Shown: one piece after another, positions 49,931 through 59,320 of the stretch
Position numbering within the stretch: the first letter of the stretch is position 1
How the letters are laid out: each line of letters opens with the position of its first letter
From: Leadbetterella sp964489955
GTDB taxonomy: Bacteria; Bacteroidota; Bacteroidia; Cytophagales; Spirosomataceae
Direction: 5' to 3'
NCBI GenBank assembly: GCA_964489955.1
Contig: CAZBAV010000007.1
Span: forward strand, 35,364-99,363
Length of the DNA stretch: 64,000 bases
The notes under the pieces: generated by a model
Told to the model about the DNA's origin: nothing
The model's input: only the letters and a program-made list of their open reading frames with translations
The model's database searches: none
Translations under genes and position numbers: made by a program

Positions 49931-51907
49931 ATGAGACTGCTTTTCGTTTTACTCCTAGTATCCTCTACTACCTATGCTCAGTCATCTAAACTAAAATTTG
50001 GAGGTATAACCACAGCCGATTTTTCGAAAAATGTATTTGAGATAGATACCAGTGCAGCGGCTGTAATTCTGTATGACCATGGTAATACCTATTTTACTTA
50101 TGAAGACAATATAGGTTTTGTTATAAATACAGAGTACCACATAAGAAAAAGAATCCTCACAAATGAAGCTACTTCTCTGGGTATTTTAGATATCGTTTAT
50201 TACGTTAACCAACACAGCAGCAGCCAGAATATTTATGATCTTAAAGCTAGAACTTATTGGTTAGAAAATGGTTTGGTAAAGTCGTCAGAGGTTACTTCTA
50301 AAGATATTTTTGACACTAAAGTAGAAGATAAGTTCTATAACAAAAAAATCACTTTCCCTAACGTAAAAGCGGGCTGTATCATTGAGTATTCTTACACTTT
50401 ACGAAGCCCAATGAGCGTTAGAGACAAGCCTTATTCTTGGTATTTTCAGGGAAAATACCCTGTGTTATACAGTGAGTATAATATCGGGATTCCAGCTTTC
50501 TTGGGTTACTCCATGATTATGTCAGGATATCTTTCGCTAGATAAAAACACACAAGAGGAACAAGACCTAATTCTTGGACATAGCAATTACAACGGAAAAG
50601 GTGTACAGCACAAATATGTGTTGAATAATATACCTCCTTTTAAAGATGAGCCTTTTATAGCCTCAAAAGAAGACTATATCTCTAAGATTTCTTTTGAATT
50701 AAACAGTGTATGGCTACCGGGCAAAAATCTTGAGAAGTACTCTACCAACTGGAAAGCAATAAACTCCACCTTATTAGACAGCGAGGCCTTCGGCAAGATA
50801 ATCTTAAGAAAAACGGGTTATTTAAAAGATTTAGTTAAACAATTAGGACCTGTTAAAGACAAAAAAGAACAGCTTAAGGAAGTATACAATAAACTCAACG
50901 GAAGTTTTGAAATTGATACAAAACAATGGAGTGTTTTCTTACAAGATGAACAAAAAAAGGTTCTTGACAACAAGAAAGGTACAGCAAACCAAGTAAATGC
51001 TTTATTCATAAGTTTACTCAAAGAACTGAACTACGATGTAAATCCGGTTATTTTGAGTAGAAGAAAAAACGGTTTTATTAACGAGTCCAATCCGCTTCTA
51101 GATAAGTTTGATTACATTATAGGAAAGGTTAACATAGATGGTGAAACCTACTTTGTAGATATTACTGATAAATCATTGCCGCTAGGGATTTTACCCTTTC
51201 AGTGTTTAAACCGGAAAGGGTTTGAGATTAAACAAAGCGGAGGTGAGTTTGTAGAAATCATACCCAAAGCTAAATATTGGAGTACGGTTAAAGTAGAAAC
51301 TGAACTTGATCTAGCCAAAGGATTCACCAGAGGCAAAGTAGAAAGTAGTAACATCGGTTATAAAGGACAAGGATTAAGAGAAGAGTATTTTGAAAAAGGA
51401 GATAAATTTCAGACAGAATATACTAATAAACTAACAGGACAAGTGATTAGCAATTTTGAGATTATTAATGTAGAGGCTAATGCAATGCCGCTAACTATTA
51501 AGTATGATTTTAGTACTGAAGAAGACGATTTTAAAGACGCCGATTTTATATACTTCAATCCTTTTTTAACTTTCGGAGAAGAGAAAAACCCTTTTACTTT
51601 AGAAGAAAGACAATACCCGGTTGACTTAGGAGTAGCTCACGAAGATATCTTCTCAAACACCATTAAAGTACCGTCGGGCTACGAAATAGAAACACTGCCA
51701 AAGTCTGAAGGTATTTCTTTACTTGATAAATCAGCAACTTATTCTTGCCAGTTTTTATTAAATGAAGCCAAGGATACCATCAGTGTGGTTTCTAAACTAT
51801 CGTTAAAACAGCCTCTTTATTATGCCGATAGCTATCATGATTTAAAAGAATTGTTTTCTTACATGGTAAAGAAAAATAATGAACAAATTGTTTTGAAAAA
51901 GAAATGA
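49931..51907 (+). CDS. DUF3857 protein with degenerate transglutaminase domain
   Basis: A 658-residue exported protein with signal peptide (MRLLFVLLLVSSTTYAQ), an N-terminal DUF3857 beta domain (HIRKRILTNEAT near residue 70) and a transglutaminase-like fold around residues 270-400. At the place of the catalytic cysteine it reads GTANQVNALFISLL, so it lacks the nucleophile and is unlikely to be enzymatic. It partners with an intact paralogue that overlaps it by 4 nt (ATGA). The function is unknown; probably periplasmic or outer surface. Confidence 0.85.
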   Translation: MRLLFVLLLVSSTTYAQSSKLKFGGITTADFSKNVFEIDTSAAAVILYDHGNTYFTYEDNIGFVINTEYHIRKRILTNEATSLGILDIVYYVNQHSSSQNIYDLKARTYWLENGLVKSSEVTSKDIFDTKVEDKFYNKKITFPNVKAGCIIEYSYTLRSPMSVRDKPYSWYFQGKYPVLYSEYNIGIPAFLGYSMIMSGYLSLDKNTQEEQDLILGHSNYNGKGVQHKYVLNNIPPFKDEPFIASKEDYISKISFELNSVWLPGKNLEKYSTNWKAINSTLLDSEAFGKIILRKTGYLKDLVKQLGPVKDKKEQLKEVYNKLNGSFEIDTKQWSVFLQDEQKKVLDNKKGTANQVNALFISLLKELNYDVNPVILSRRKNGFINESNPLLDKFDYIIGKVNIDGETYFVDITDKSLPLGILPFQCLNRKGFEIKQSGGEFVEIIPKAKYWSTVKVETELDLAKGFTRGKVESSNIGYKGQGLREEYFEKGDKFQTEYTNKLTGQVISNFEIINVEANAMPLTIKYDFSTEEDDFKDADFIYFNPFLTFGEEKNPFTLEERQYPVDLGVAHEDIFSNTIKVPSGYEIETLPKSEGISLLDKSATYSCQFLLNEAKDTISVVSKLSLKQPLYYADSYHDLKELFSYMVKKNNEQIVLKKK

Positions 51908-53808
51908 TAAGCAGACTTATTGTATTATTAAGTTTAGTTTGCCTTTCCTCTTTTGGGCAAGGCTACATAATAGCGGGCATTCCTTCTGATTTGAAAAATG
52001 GTTCTGATGCCGTAATTCTAAAAGATGACATACTAATTACCATAGAAAAATTAAATAAGGTTGTAAAAAAACGCACCCAAGCGGTAGCTATTTTTAATAG
52101 CAAAGGAGAAGAAAACTTTAGTCAATTTAGTGTTTACTACGATAAGTTTAATAAGATAAAAAAACTTGAGGCCACAGCTTATGACTTTGGCGGAGCTGTT
52201 CTTTTAAAAAGTAAAAATTCAGACATTAGTGATGTAGCTACTGATCCCTTTAATATGGGAGTATCTGACGGAAGAGTAAAAACTATTTCATTAGATAAAA
52301 AGAGCTTCAGTTACCCTTACATCATAGAGTTTAACGTAGAAGACGAAGGAAATGAGACTTTTTTTCTCGATGATTGGAATCCGGTACAAGCTCCAAATAT
52401 AGCCATTGTAGAAAGTAAGTTTACCCTTAAATGTATTGAAGGGATAAACTATAGAAAACGAGAGCTTAATCTTACTAATAGTTCACAAAAGTCCACCGAG
52501 ACAGGCTATAAGGTAGAAACCTGGACATTGAAAAACTACAAAATTGGTAATCTCGAAAAATACTCTCCCCCTAAAAGCCTCCCGTCGGTTTTTATAGAAC
52601 CTACAAACTATCTAATTGATAAATATTCCGGACAAGTCAATACTTGGACCGACCTAGGTAATTTTTACAAAGACCTCAATAAAGGCCGCGATGCTCTTCC
52701 GGAAGCCACCATCAAAAAAGTTAAGGAAATAGTGGGTAAAGAAACCGATATCTATAAAAAAACGAAGCTGATATACGAATACATGCAGTCGCATACCCGT
52801 TACTTTTCAGTTTCTTTCAGACTGGGAGGTTGGCAATCTTTACCGGCATCTTTTGTGGCTGAAAAGGGTTATGGAGACTGTAAAGCTCTTACCAATTACA
52901 CTATTGCTTTGCTGAAAGCTGCCGGAGTAAAGGCATATCCAGCTTTAATAAGTGCCGGTAATATTACTAATTTGGAGCAGGCTGATTTTCCTAAAAATTC
53001 ATTTAATCACATAATTGCCAGTGTTCCTACACCGAAAGACACCATTTGGCTGGAATGCACGAGTCAAACAAATCCGTTTGGTTATTTGGGCTCTTTTACC
53101 GGAAACAGAAAGGCTTTGCTTATCAAAGACGAAAAATCTGAATTGGTAAACACTAAATCATATTCTCCGGAAGATAATTCCTTAGTTTCAAAAGTTGAAA
53201 TTATACTAAAAAATGATGGTTCTGGTACTGTGAACTACACGTCAGACTACTCTGGAATTCAGCATGAGAACATAAAACCTTTAGTTTTGGCAAAAAATGA
53301 TAACCGCCAAAAGGAGTGGATTAAAAACAAAGTTAAAGTTTCTGATATAACTGTTGAGAAAATCAATTTTACCGTAAACAAAGCCAAAGTATCAGAAAAC
53401 ACCGCCTTAAGTGCACCTCGAATTGGTAGCATTTCAGGTGAACGTTTGTTTGTAAATCCCAATATACTCAACTCTTTCTTTTCTGAAATTAAGGAAGAAA
53501 GCAACGAAAGAAAATCAGACTTCTATCTTGATCCAAACTACTATTCTTTTGTAGACATTGACAGCACTGTTCTTTTTGTTCCAAAAGAGTTTGTAATTGA
53601 AAACAAAATCAAAAATCAGAAAATCGAAAAAGAATTTGGAACGTTTGAGGTAAGTGTATCTGATTTACCTGACAACAAAATTCTTTATGTAAGAAAAGTC
53701 AGAATTTCTCCAGGTTTATATCCCAAAGAGCTCTACAGCGAATGGCTAGAGTTTCTTAAGAATGTAAACCGAGCCGACAGGCAAAGACTTGTTTTTAAGA
53801 AAATATAA
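51904..53808 (+). CDS. DUF3857/transglutaminase-like protein with intact catalytic cysteine
   Basis: A 634-residue paralogue of the preceding protein with a weak signal peptide (MISRLIVLLSLVCLSSFGQ). The N-terminal DUF3857 domain is followed by a transglutaminase-like domain where GYGDCKALTNYTIALLKAAG gives the catalytic C326, with the histidine in SFNHIIA and later aspartate/glutamate positions. In this family the active domain may cut or link peptides. The 4-nt overlap with the degenerate paralogue suggests that the two work as a pair, for example active and scaffold subunits. Confidence 0.87.
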   Translation: MISRLIVLLSLVCLSSFGQGYIIAGIPSDLKNGSDAVILKDDILITIEKLNKVVKKRTQAVAIFNSKGEENFSQFSVYYDKFNKIKKLEATAYDFGGAVLLKSKNSDISDVATDPFNMGVSDGRVKTISLDKKSFSYPYIIEFNVEDEGNETFFLDDWNPVQAPNIAIVESKFTLKCIEGINYRKRELNLTNSSQKSTETGYKVETWTLKNYKIGNLEKYSPPKSLPSVFIEPTNYLIDKYSGQVNTWTDLGNFYKDLNKGRDALPEATIKKVKEIVGKETDIYKKTKLIYEYMQSHTRYFSVSFRLGGWQSLPASFVAEKGYGDCKALTNYTIALLKAAGVKAYPALISAGNITNLEQADFPKNSFNHIIASVPTPKDTIWLECTSQTNPFGYLGSFTGNRKALLIKDEKSELVNTKSYSPEDNSLVSKVEIILKNDGSGTVNYTSDYSGIQHENIKPLVLAKNDNRQKEWIKNKVKVSDITVEKINFTVNKAKVSENTALSAPRIGSISGERLFVNPNILNSFFSEIKEESNERKSDFYLDPNYYSFVDIDSTVLFVPKEFVIENKIKNQKIEKEFGTFEVSVSDLPDNKILYVRKVRISPGLYPKELYSEWLEFLKNVNRADRQRLVFKKI

Positions 53809-54012
53809 GTCCTTCCTTATTTTAGCTCACATTCCCCGCTCTTCCTCCTCTTCAGTCACAATCAAGAGCAATAGCTCTAAACTTGCCTACGTAGTAGGAA
53901 GGGGCAGAATCATGTCTCTGCCTCAACATAAGTAAAAAAAGTTACACGAATCTTCAGAGAAATTTGAAAGCCAGACAAAAATGAACGATTCTATGTGATT
54001 TCAATACACAAA

Positions 54013-54057
54013 CTGCCTAAAAAGTTGTTTACACTTTTTAGGCAGCCTCATTTTTTT
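54013..54057. terminator. Bidirectional terminator between the DUF3857 pair and argD
   Basis: Perfect 13-bp arms CTGCCTAAAAAGT / ACTTTTTAGGCAG with a 7-nt loop, then a T-rich stretch on the plus strand. Confidence 0.85.
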
Positions 54058-54070
54058 AATAATACGAAAA

Positions 54071-55192
54071 TCAGTTCAAATATTTTCTAAAACTCTCTAA
54101 GAAACGGTCTGCATCAGCTTTGGTAAGAGCCAAAGATGGTAACAAACGGATAATATTACTCCCTGCCACTCCGGTGAAAATATGATCTTCGGTAAGTAGT
54201 TTGTTTCTAATCTCAGATACAGAACCTTCCAGTTCAATTCCGATCATTAAACCTTCACCACGAACCTCCTTAATCTTAGGCAATGCCTTTAATTCTTGGA
54301 TAAGGTACTCCCCTACCTCTTTTGCATTATTTACCAGGTTTTCATCCTTCAACACATCTAAAACGGCAATTGCCGCAGCACAAGCCAGATGGTTACCTCC
54401 AAAAGTAGTGCCTAACATTCCGTGTTGAGGTTTGAACTTAGGAGCAATCAGAATCCCGCCAATAGGGAAACCATTTCCCATGCCTTTGGCCATAGAAATC
54501 ACATCGGGTTGTACATCATAATGCTGGAAAGAAAAGAATTTCCCACTCCGTCCATATCCGCACTGTACCGAGTCATGGATAAACACAGCTCCTGTGGCAT
54601 CACAAGCTTCCCGAATGGTCTTTAGAAACTCTTCTGTAGCTACTTGTATACCGCCCACCCCTTGTATTCCTTCCACAATTACAGCACAAGTATCTTCATC
54701 TATTGCCGCTTTTGTAGCTTCTACATCGTTAAATGGCACAAAAACCACATGTTCTGCAAAGTTCAAAGGAGCCTTGATTTTTGGATTATCTGTAACCGCC
54801 ACAGCTGCCGATGTACGCCCATGGAACGCCTTGGTAAAAGCCACCACTTTCTTACGTCCATTGTAAAAAGACGCTAACTTCAATGCGTTTTCGTTTGCCT
54901 CTGCACCCGAATTCACCAAAAACAATTGGTAATCTTCTAATCCAGAAATCTCACCTAATTTAATTGCCAGTTCGTCCTGTATAGGAATCCGTACAGAGTT
55001 TGAATAAAAGCCAAGGTTTGCTAACTGCCCACTTACTTTACTCACATAGTGAGGATGTGCATGTCCAATAGAAATCACGGCATGTCCACCGTAAAGGTCC
55101 AGGTATTCTTTGCCTTCATTGTCCCAAATTGTACTACCAAGAGCCTTCACCGGCTCAATATCATTTATTGGATATACATCAAATAATTTCAT
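54071..55192 (-). CDS. argD: Acetylornithine/succinylornithine aminotransferase
   Basis: PLP enzyme converting N-acyl-glutamate semialdehyde to N-acylornithine in arginine synthesis. The 373-residue class III aminotransferase has YLDLYGGHAVISIGHAHP, NSGAEANENALKLA, GRTSAAVAVT, the cofactor aspartate D207 (IHDSVQCGYGRSG, where Ser replaces the usual Glu of DEVQ) and the PLP lysine K236 (SMAKGMGNGFPIGG). The paired argC gene lies 79 nt upstream on the same strand. In Bacteroidota the acyl group is often succinyl rather than acetyl; the sequence alone does not decide this. Confidence 0.9.
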   Translation of the reverse strand: MKLFDVYPINDIEPVKALGSTIWDNEGKEYLDLYGGHAVISIGHAHPHYVSKVSGQLANLGFYSNSVRIPIQDELAIKLGEISGLEDYQLFLVNSGAEANENALKLASFYNGRKKVVAFTKAFHGRTSAAVAVTDNPKIKAPLNFAEHVVFVPFNDVEATKAAIDEDTCAVIVEGIQGVGGIQVATEEFLKTIREACDATGAVFIHDSVQCGYGRSGKFFSFQHYDVQPDVISMAKGMGNGFPIGGILIAPKFKPQHGMLGTTFGGNHLACAAAIAVLDVLKDENLVNNAKEVGEYLIQELKALPKIKEVRGEGLMIGIELEGSVSEIRNKLLTEDHIFTGVAGSNIIRLLPSLALTKADADRFLESFRKYLN

Positions 55193-55271
55193 TTTTGTGT
55201 ATTATAAATCCCGCTTTTTTACGGGTATGTTATTAATGTTATTTCTATTTAATTCAGACAAAAAACGATGG

Positions 55272-56240
55272 TCAAAAACCAACAGACTTCAGCCCTAGAC
55301 CAATCCTTTCATCTAAGCCAAACGCCAGGTTCATGTTATGTATAGCCTGCCCGGATGCTCCTTTAACCAGGTTATCTACAATGGAAGTCACCAACAACTT
55401 ATTCCCCTCTTTTTGTAACTCTATTATACATTTATTGGTATTCACCACCTGTTTTACGTCAATAGGTTTGTTAGAAATGTGTGTAAATACGTGTTCCTTG
55501 TAATAGTCTGCAAAAAGCTCTTTGGCGTCCTCCAGATTACCATCAAAATCAAGATAAACGTTTGCCATAATTCCACGTGTGAAATTTCCACGGTAAGGAA
55601 TAAAGTTTAGCTCCTGATCAAAACCTGTTTGTAGTTGTCTTAAACTTTGCCCGATTTCAGCCAGGTGCTGATGGGTAAAAGCTTTATAAATAGAAATATT
55701 ATTGTTCCTCCACGAAAAATGGGTCGAAGGACTCAAAGCCTGTCCCGCTCCGGTAGAACCGGTAACTGCCGAAATATGTACTTCTCCATTGAGCTTTCCC
55801 GCCGAGGCCAAAGGTAACAAAGCCAGTTGAATGGCCGTGGCAAAACAACCCGGGTTAGCTATCTTTTGAGCATCCTTTATCCTATCATAGTTGAGTTCCG
55901 GAAGCCCATAAACAAAGCCCTCTGACTCATCTCGGTAATCTGCACTTAAATCTATGATTTTCACATGTTCCGGCACCTGTGTTTCGGCCAGAAACTGTCG
56001 GGATTTTCCATGTCCCGAACAAAGAAATATAACATCGACCTTATCAAAAGGGAGTTCCGAAGTAAAAACCAAGTCTGTGTCGCCCAACAAATCGGTGTGG
56101 GTATCATACACAGGTTTCGTAGCTTGACTTTGGGAGTTGGCAAAAACTACCTCTGCTTGTGGGTGGTGTACCAAAATCCTGAGGAGCTCGCCACCGGTAT
56201 AACCAGCCGCTCCAACAATTCCAACTTTTATGGATTTCAT
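55272..56240 (-). CDS. argC: N-acetyl-gamma-glutamyl-phosphate reductase
   Basis: NADPH-dependent reductase that makes N-acylglutamate semialdehyde, the substrate of ArgD. The 322-residue protein has the nucleotide loop GIVGAAGYTGGELLRIL, the catalytic cysteine C132 in NPGCFATA, and AVTGSTGAGQALSPSTHF. It is the shorter AGPR type common in Bacteroidota. It precedes argD on the same strand. The other arg genes are not within the window. Confidence 0.95.
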   Translation of the reverse strand: MKSIKVGIVGAAGYTGGELLRILVHHPQAEVVFANSQSQATKPVYDTHTDLLGDTDLVFTSELPFDKVDVIFLCSGHGKSRQFLAETQVPEHVKIIDLSADYRDESEGFVYGLPELNYDRIKDAQKIANPGCFATAIQLALLPLASAGKLNGEVHISAVTGSTGAGQALSPSTHFSWRNNNISIYKAFTHQHLAEIGQSLRQLQTGFDQELNFIPYRGNFTRGIMANVYLDFDGNLEDAKELFADYYKEHVFTHISNKPIDVKQVVNTNKCIIELQKEGNKLLVTSIVDNLVKGASGQAIHNMNLAFGLDERIGLGLKSVGF

Positions 56241-56364
56241 TAAAAAAGGAAGTAAAAATTAAAAAAACAGAAAGGAGATAAAGTACGACAAGGCCTATCG
56301 TCGGTGGCTATATGAAGAAACCAATATTAATTCTGTCCTTACCAATTCATCTATAAGTTTGGTA

Positions 56365-56394
56365 CAAATGTAACCAATAAAAGAAAAACACAAA
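56365..56394 (-). promoter_or_regulatory. Promoter of the argCD unit
   Basis: On the minus strand: TTTG at 56391-56394, an 18-nt spacer, TACATTTG at 56365-56372. The implied leader of about 118 nt before argC is long but shows no clear attenuator. Confidence 0.5.
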
Positions 56395-56414
56395 GTGAAA
56401 ATCCTAAAAATCTA

Positions 56415-56834
56415 TCAGTAATGCGGTTGCTCCACCAGCCCTAAGAAGGTCTGTGGCTGGCTGGCAGTAATATTAAATCCGATGTTGGGATATAAAGTAT
56501 ATTTATGAAGCTCTTCCAAAGCTAACCATTCATACGCTTCTGCAGTAGTCTCGGACGGGTTCAGAACTATATCGCCTTTGAAACCCGAACAATGAAACAC
56601 AATATGTATTGTATTTTTTCCTTCAAAAAGAACTTCGGCAATTGTGTGTAAATCGGAAATTGCTGCTTCAATACCTAGTTCTTCCTGCAGCTCTCTTTCT
56701 AATGCGTCTTTAAGATTCTCTCCAAACTCCAGATTTCCTCCAGGGAGGGCGTAGATTACTCCTCCCGGATATGTATACTTGAGCGTTAAAAGTTGCTGTT
56801 CTTGGATTATTAAGGCCGATGGTCTTATTCTCAT
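56415..56834 (-). CDS. Nudix hydrolase
   Basis: A 139-residue hydrolase with a complete Nudix box from GGNLEFGENLKDALERELQ to EELGI (around residues 32-54), which binds metal and cleaves nucleoside diphosphates linked to another group. The substrate is unknown. The ATG at 56834 overlaps the stop of the upstream OMP gene as ATGA, a strong sign of coupled translation and the reason for choosing it over a GTG two codons earlier. Confidence 0.88.
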   Translation of the reverse strand: MRIRPSALIIQEQQLLTLKYTYPGGVIYALPGGNLEFGENLKDALERELQEELGIEAAISDLHTIAEVLFEGKNTIHIVFHCSGFKGDIVLNPSETTAEAYEWLALEELHKYTLYPNIGFNITASQPQTFLGLVEQPHY

Positions 56835-57307
56835 TTCCACTGGTTAAAGTTATAACCTATGCCTAAGTTCGCCCGGAATAAACCCGCATCCATTTGACGG
56901 ACAGCGTATGGCGATATCTCGAAAACAACATGTATCGCCTTAAACTTGTCGAAAGGTCTGGCCCGCACTCCTCCATTAAGAAAATAGCCCTCCAAAGGAT
57001 TATAGCTATTAAAAAGGTTTCCGTAGTTTACTCTTACGCCCCCCCCTACATAAAAATCAGCTCTTTCAGTAGACTTTACATTTACTTGGGGAGATATTTC
57101 AGAGGCTAAAGTAGAAAAATAAGAATTGGTCTGAAATCTCAAATCCATCCAGAAAACATTGTTAGGGTTTGTACTAACCGAAACCATAGAATTGAATGGA
57201 AAGTAGGTGACGTTTTGGCTCTGTGCTTTATGCGAAAATAAAATGGAAAATGCGAGAAACAATCCTGTAATCTTACTTATTTGATACAGAGATGGGATTT
57301 TGTTCAT
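56831..57307 (-). CDS. Small outer membrane beta-barrel protein
   Basis: A 158-residue exported protein with signal peptide (residues ~1-30, ending SHKAQSQN) and regular amphipathic strands (FYVGGGVRVNYG, FLNGGVRARPF, FRANLGIGYNF), typical of a small eight-strand barrel. The family is not known to me. The gene begins within the 3' end of marR (35-nt overlap) and ends in an ATGA overlap with the Nudix gene, so the three form one operon. Confidence 0.72.
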   Translation of the reverse strand: MNKIPSLYQISKITGLFLAFSILFSHKAQSQNVTYFPFNSMVSVSTNPNNVFWMDLRFQTNSYFSTLASEISPQVNVKSTERADFYVGGGVRVNYGNLFNSYNPLEGYFLNGGVRARPFDKFKAIHVVFEISPYAVRQMDAGLFRANLGIGYNFNQWK

Positions 57308-57728
57308 TTGTCTCAATGAGGTTATTTATTTTATCAACTACGTTCAGGAATATATCCAGCTCTTCCTTTGAAATGGCCTGGTTTACACGCTCATTAAACT
57401 CTAATACTCCCGCTCTGGCAAAGTTACGCTTTTCTTTACCAAGTGTAGTCAAAAAGACCTTTACAAATCTTTTGTCTGTAGGGTCTGTCTCACGGTATAT
57501 CCAGCCTTTCTCTTCTAAAGCCTTAAGCATGCGGGTAAGGCTACGTGGCTCCATACCTATTTTGGGGCCTATTTTAGTAGCCGGAGTACCGTTTTCAATA
57601 TCAATGTTTAGCAATACATATCCCATAGACATGGTCATGTCTTCATTGGCAGCATATATGTTATACATGCGTGATATCCCATGCCACACCCACTTTATGT
57701 AAAAGTCTATGGTTTTATCTCTCTTCAT
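57273..57728 (-). CDS. MarR-family transcription regulator
   Basis: A 152-residue winged-helix dimer-type regulator starting MKRDKTIDFYIKWVWHGISRMYN, a form common in Bacteroidota. The DNA-binding part includes ATKIGPKIGMEPRSLTRMLKALEEKGWIYRE and the wing TDKRFVKVFLT. The ATG at 57728 is chosen because the -7 box covers the alternative at 57746. A palindrome over the -33 box points to autorepression. Relatives often respond to lipophilic or phenolic ligands; the ligand here is unknown. Confidence 0.88.
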   Translation of the reverse strand: MKRDKTIDFYIKWVWHGISRMYNIYAANEDMTMSMGYVLLNIDIENGTPATKIGPKIGMEPRSLTRMLKALEEKGWIYRETDPTDKRFVKVFLTTLGKEKRNFARAGVLEFNERVNQAISKEELDIFLNVVDKINNLIETNEQNPISVSNK

Positions 57729-57743
57729 ACAAACAATTTCTCC

Positions 57744-57779
57744 CAAAGCTAATAATTAAAAAATAGTATGCAAGCATAC
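57744..57779 (-). promoter_or_regulatory. marR promoter with overlapping operator palindrome
   Basis: On the minus strand: TTG at 57771-57773, a 19-nt spacer, TAGCTTTG at 57744-57751. The palindrome GTATGC-AA-GCATAC at 57766-57779 is centred on the -33 box. Transcription should start within about 10 nt of the ATG at 57728. Confidence 0.7.
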
Positions 57780-57791
57780 CAAGCACATATT

Positions 57792-57830
57792 AAAAAATTA
57801 AGGCAAACCACCGATGGCAGTTTGCCTTAA
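57792..57830 (-). terminator. Intrinsic terminator of rseP
   Basis: 11-bp arms TTAAGGCAAAC / GTTTGCCTTAA with an 11-nt loop. The minus-strand T-run lies on the side away from rseP. Confidence 0.75.
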
Positions 57831-57849
57831 AATGTCTAAAAAATAGTTT

Positions 57850-59181
57850 CTACTGGAAAAACTTCAAGATATCATTCCCAAAAACAAAAATCATCAAGCC
57901 CAAAAGAATAAATGTCCCTATCTGTTGCGTTCTCTCTACAAACTTCTCGGACGGCTGTCTTCCTGTAATCATTTCAAATACAATTAGTACAACATGCCCT
58001 CCATCAAGTGCCGGGATGGGTAGTGCATTCATAAAAGCCAAAGCCATAGAAATTAGCCCTGTAAGTCTCCAGAAAACTTCCCAGTCCCAGGTTGGAGAAA
58101 ACATTTGGGCAATACCTATCGGACTAGACAATGCATTGCGAGGGGAAATGTGTCCTTTAAAAATCCGAGCAAAGCCATTTATCTGCTGCGGAATCACATT
58201 TAGGGCTTCCATAGAGCCTTTCAATATAGACTCACCGAAACCAAATTCTTTCCGTGTCTCTTTTAATAATGAACCCGGGTTAAAACCTATAGTAGAATCT
58301 ATACCCACCACAGGGTTAATAGTAACTGCTGTATTTTCCCTAATAAGCTCAAGCTTTACTTTCTTGCCAGCATTCTTTTTTATCTCTTCCTGTAAGTCTT
58401 GGAAATACTTTATAGGTGTACCGTTTAATGCCGTAATTTGATCTCCTTCTCTTAAACCCGCCTTTTCAGCGGGACTGGCCGGCTGTACTTTGGCTACTTT
58501 AAACGGGAAAAGAGGTGCTATAAAAGCCTTCTTGCTTGCTACACCATCAATAAATTCATTAGGTACTATTACTTCTACTTCTGCACTGTCTCTTAAAACC
58601 GTATAAGTTGTATTTTCATTTGCTACAGCGGCATAAACTTCCGAGAATTTTTTATAATCCTGTCCGTTAATCTTGATAATTCTGTCTCCTGTTTGTAGTC
58701 CTATACTTTGAGCCAAAGGAAAGGCATAAATCCCGGCCTTATTTATTTCTTCTTTTGAGTAGTCTGTTTCTCCCCATACGTATTTTACGCCAGAAAAAAT
58801 CATCATCCCCAAAATCACGTTGACAATAATACCTCCAAGCATCACAAAAAGACGCTGCCAAGCTGGTTTAGACCTAAACTCCCATGGCTGTGGCTCAGAA
58901 GCCAATTGCGAAGCATCTTTGGTTTCATCTACCATCCCGGCTATATCTACATAGCCACCAAGCGGAAACCAACCCAAACCATACTCTGTATCACCAACTT
59001 TCTTCTTCCAAAGAGAGAAGTTTAGAACATTGGGTAAAGGGAAAAGAAAATCGAAAAATATATAAAACTTATTGACACGTATCTTAAATATCCTGGCAAA
59101 AATAAAGTGTCCAAACTCATGCAAACCTACCAAAATGGTCAATGCCAAAAGTAGCTGGGCTGCCAGTACCAATCCTTCCAT
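57850..59181 (-). CDS. rseP: RIP metalloprotease RseP (site-2 protease)
   Basis: Intramembrane zinc protease that cuts transmembrane anti-sigma or signal-peptide remnants. The 443-residue protein has the zinc motif HEFGH (H21, E22, H25) in the first helix, two PDZ-type domains (around residues 150-215 and 230-290, GLREGDQITALNG), and the second metal-site region NALPIPALDGGHV in a later helix. About four membrane segments fit the family. It stands as a single gene with its own terminator. Confidence 0.95.
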   Translation of the reverse strand: MEGLVLAAQLLLALTILVGLHEFGHFIFARIFKIRVNKFYIFFDFLFPLPNVLNFSLWKKKVGDTEYGLGWFPLGGYVDIAGMVDETKDASQLASEPQPWEFRSKPAWQRLFVMLGGIIVNVILGMMIFSGVKYVWGETDYSKEEINKAGIYAFPLAQSIGLQTGDRIIKINGQDYKKFSEVYAAVANENTTYTVLRDSAEVEVIVPNEFIDGVASKKAFIAPLFPFKVAKVQPASPAEKAGLREGDQITALNGTPIKYFQDLQEEIKKNAGKKVKLELIRENTAVTINPVVGIDSTIGFNPGSLLKETRKEFGFGESILKGSMEALNVIPQQINGFARIFKGHISPRNALSSPIGIAQMFSPTWDWEVFWRLTGLISMALAFMNALPIPALDGGHVVLIVFEMITGRQPSEKFVERTQQIGTFILLGLMIFVFGNDILKFFQ

Positions 59182-59255
59182 ACTTAAAATTTATAGTTCT
59201 ACTAATACGGATAGAGAACGATGATTGTAAAATTATAATTCAGTTAGTTTCTAAT

Positions 59256-59284
59256 AAAAAATACCCATTAGTAACTAACGGGTA
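59256..59284 (-). terminator. Intrinsic terminator of the sdh operon
   Basis: Arms TACCCATTAGT / ACTAACGGGTA pair at 10 of 11 positions, and the minus strand continues in a run of T. Confidence 0.7.
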
Positions 59285-59320
59285 CTCTTTATGGCACAAA
59301 AATAATATAAATACCTGAGA

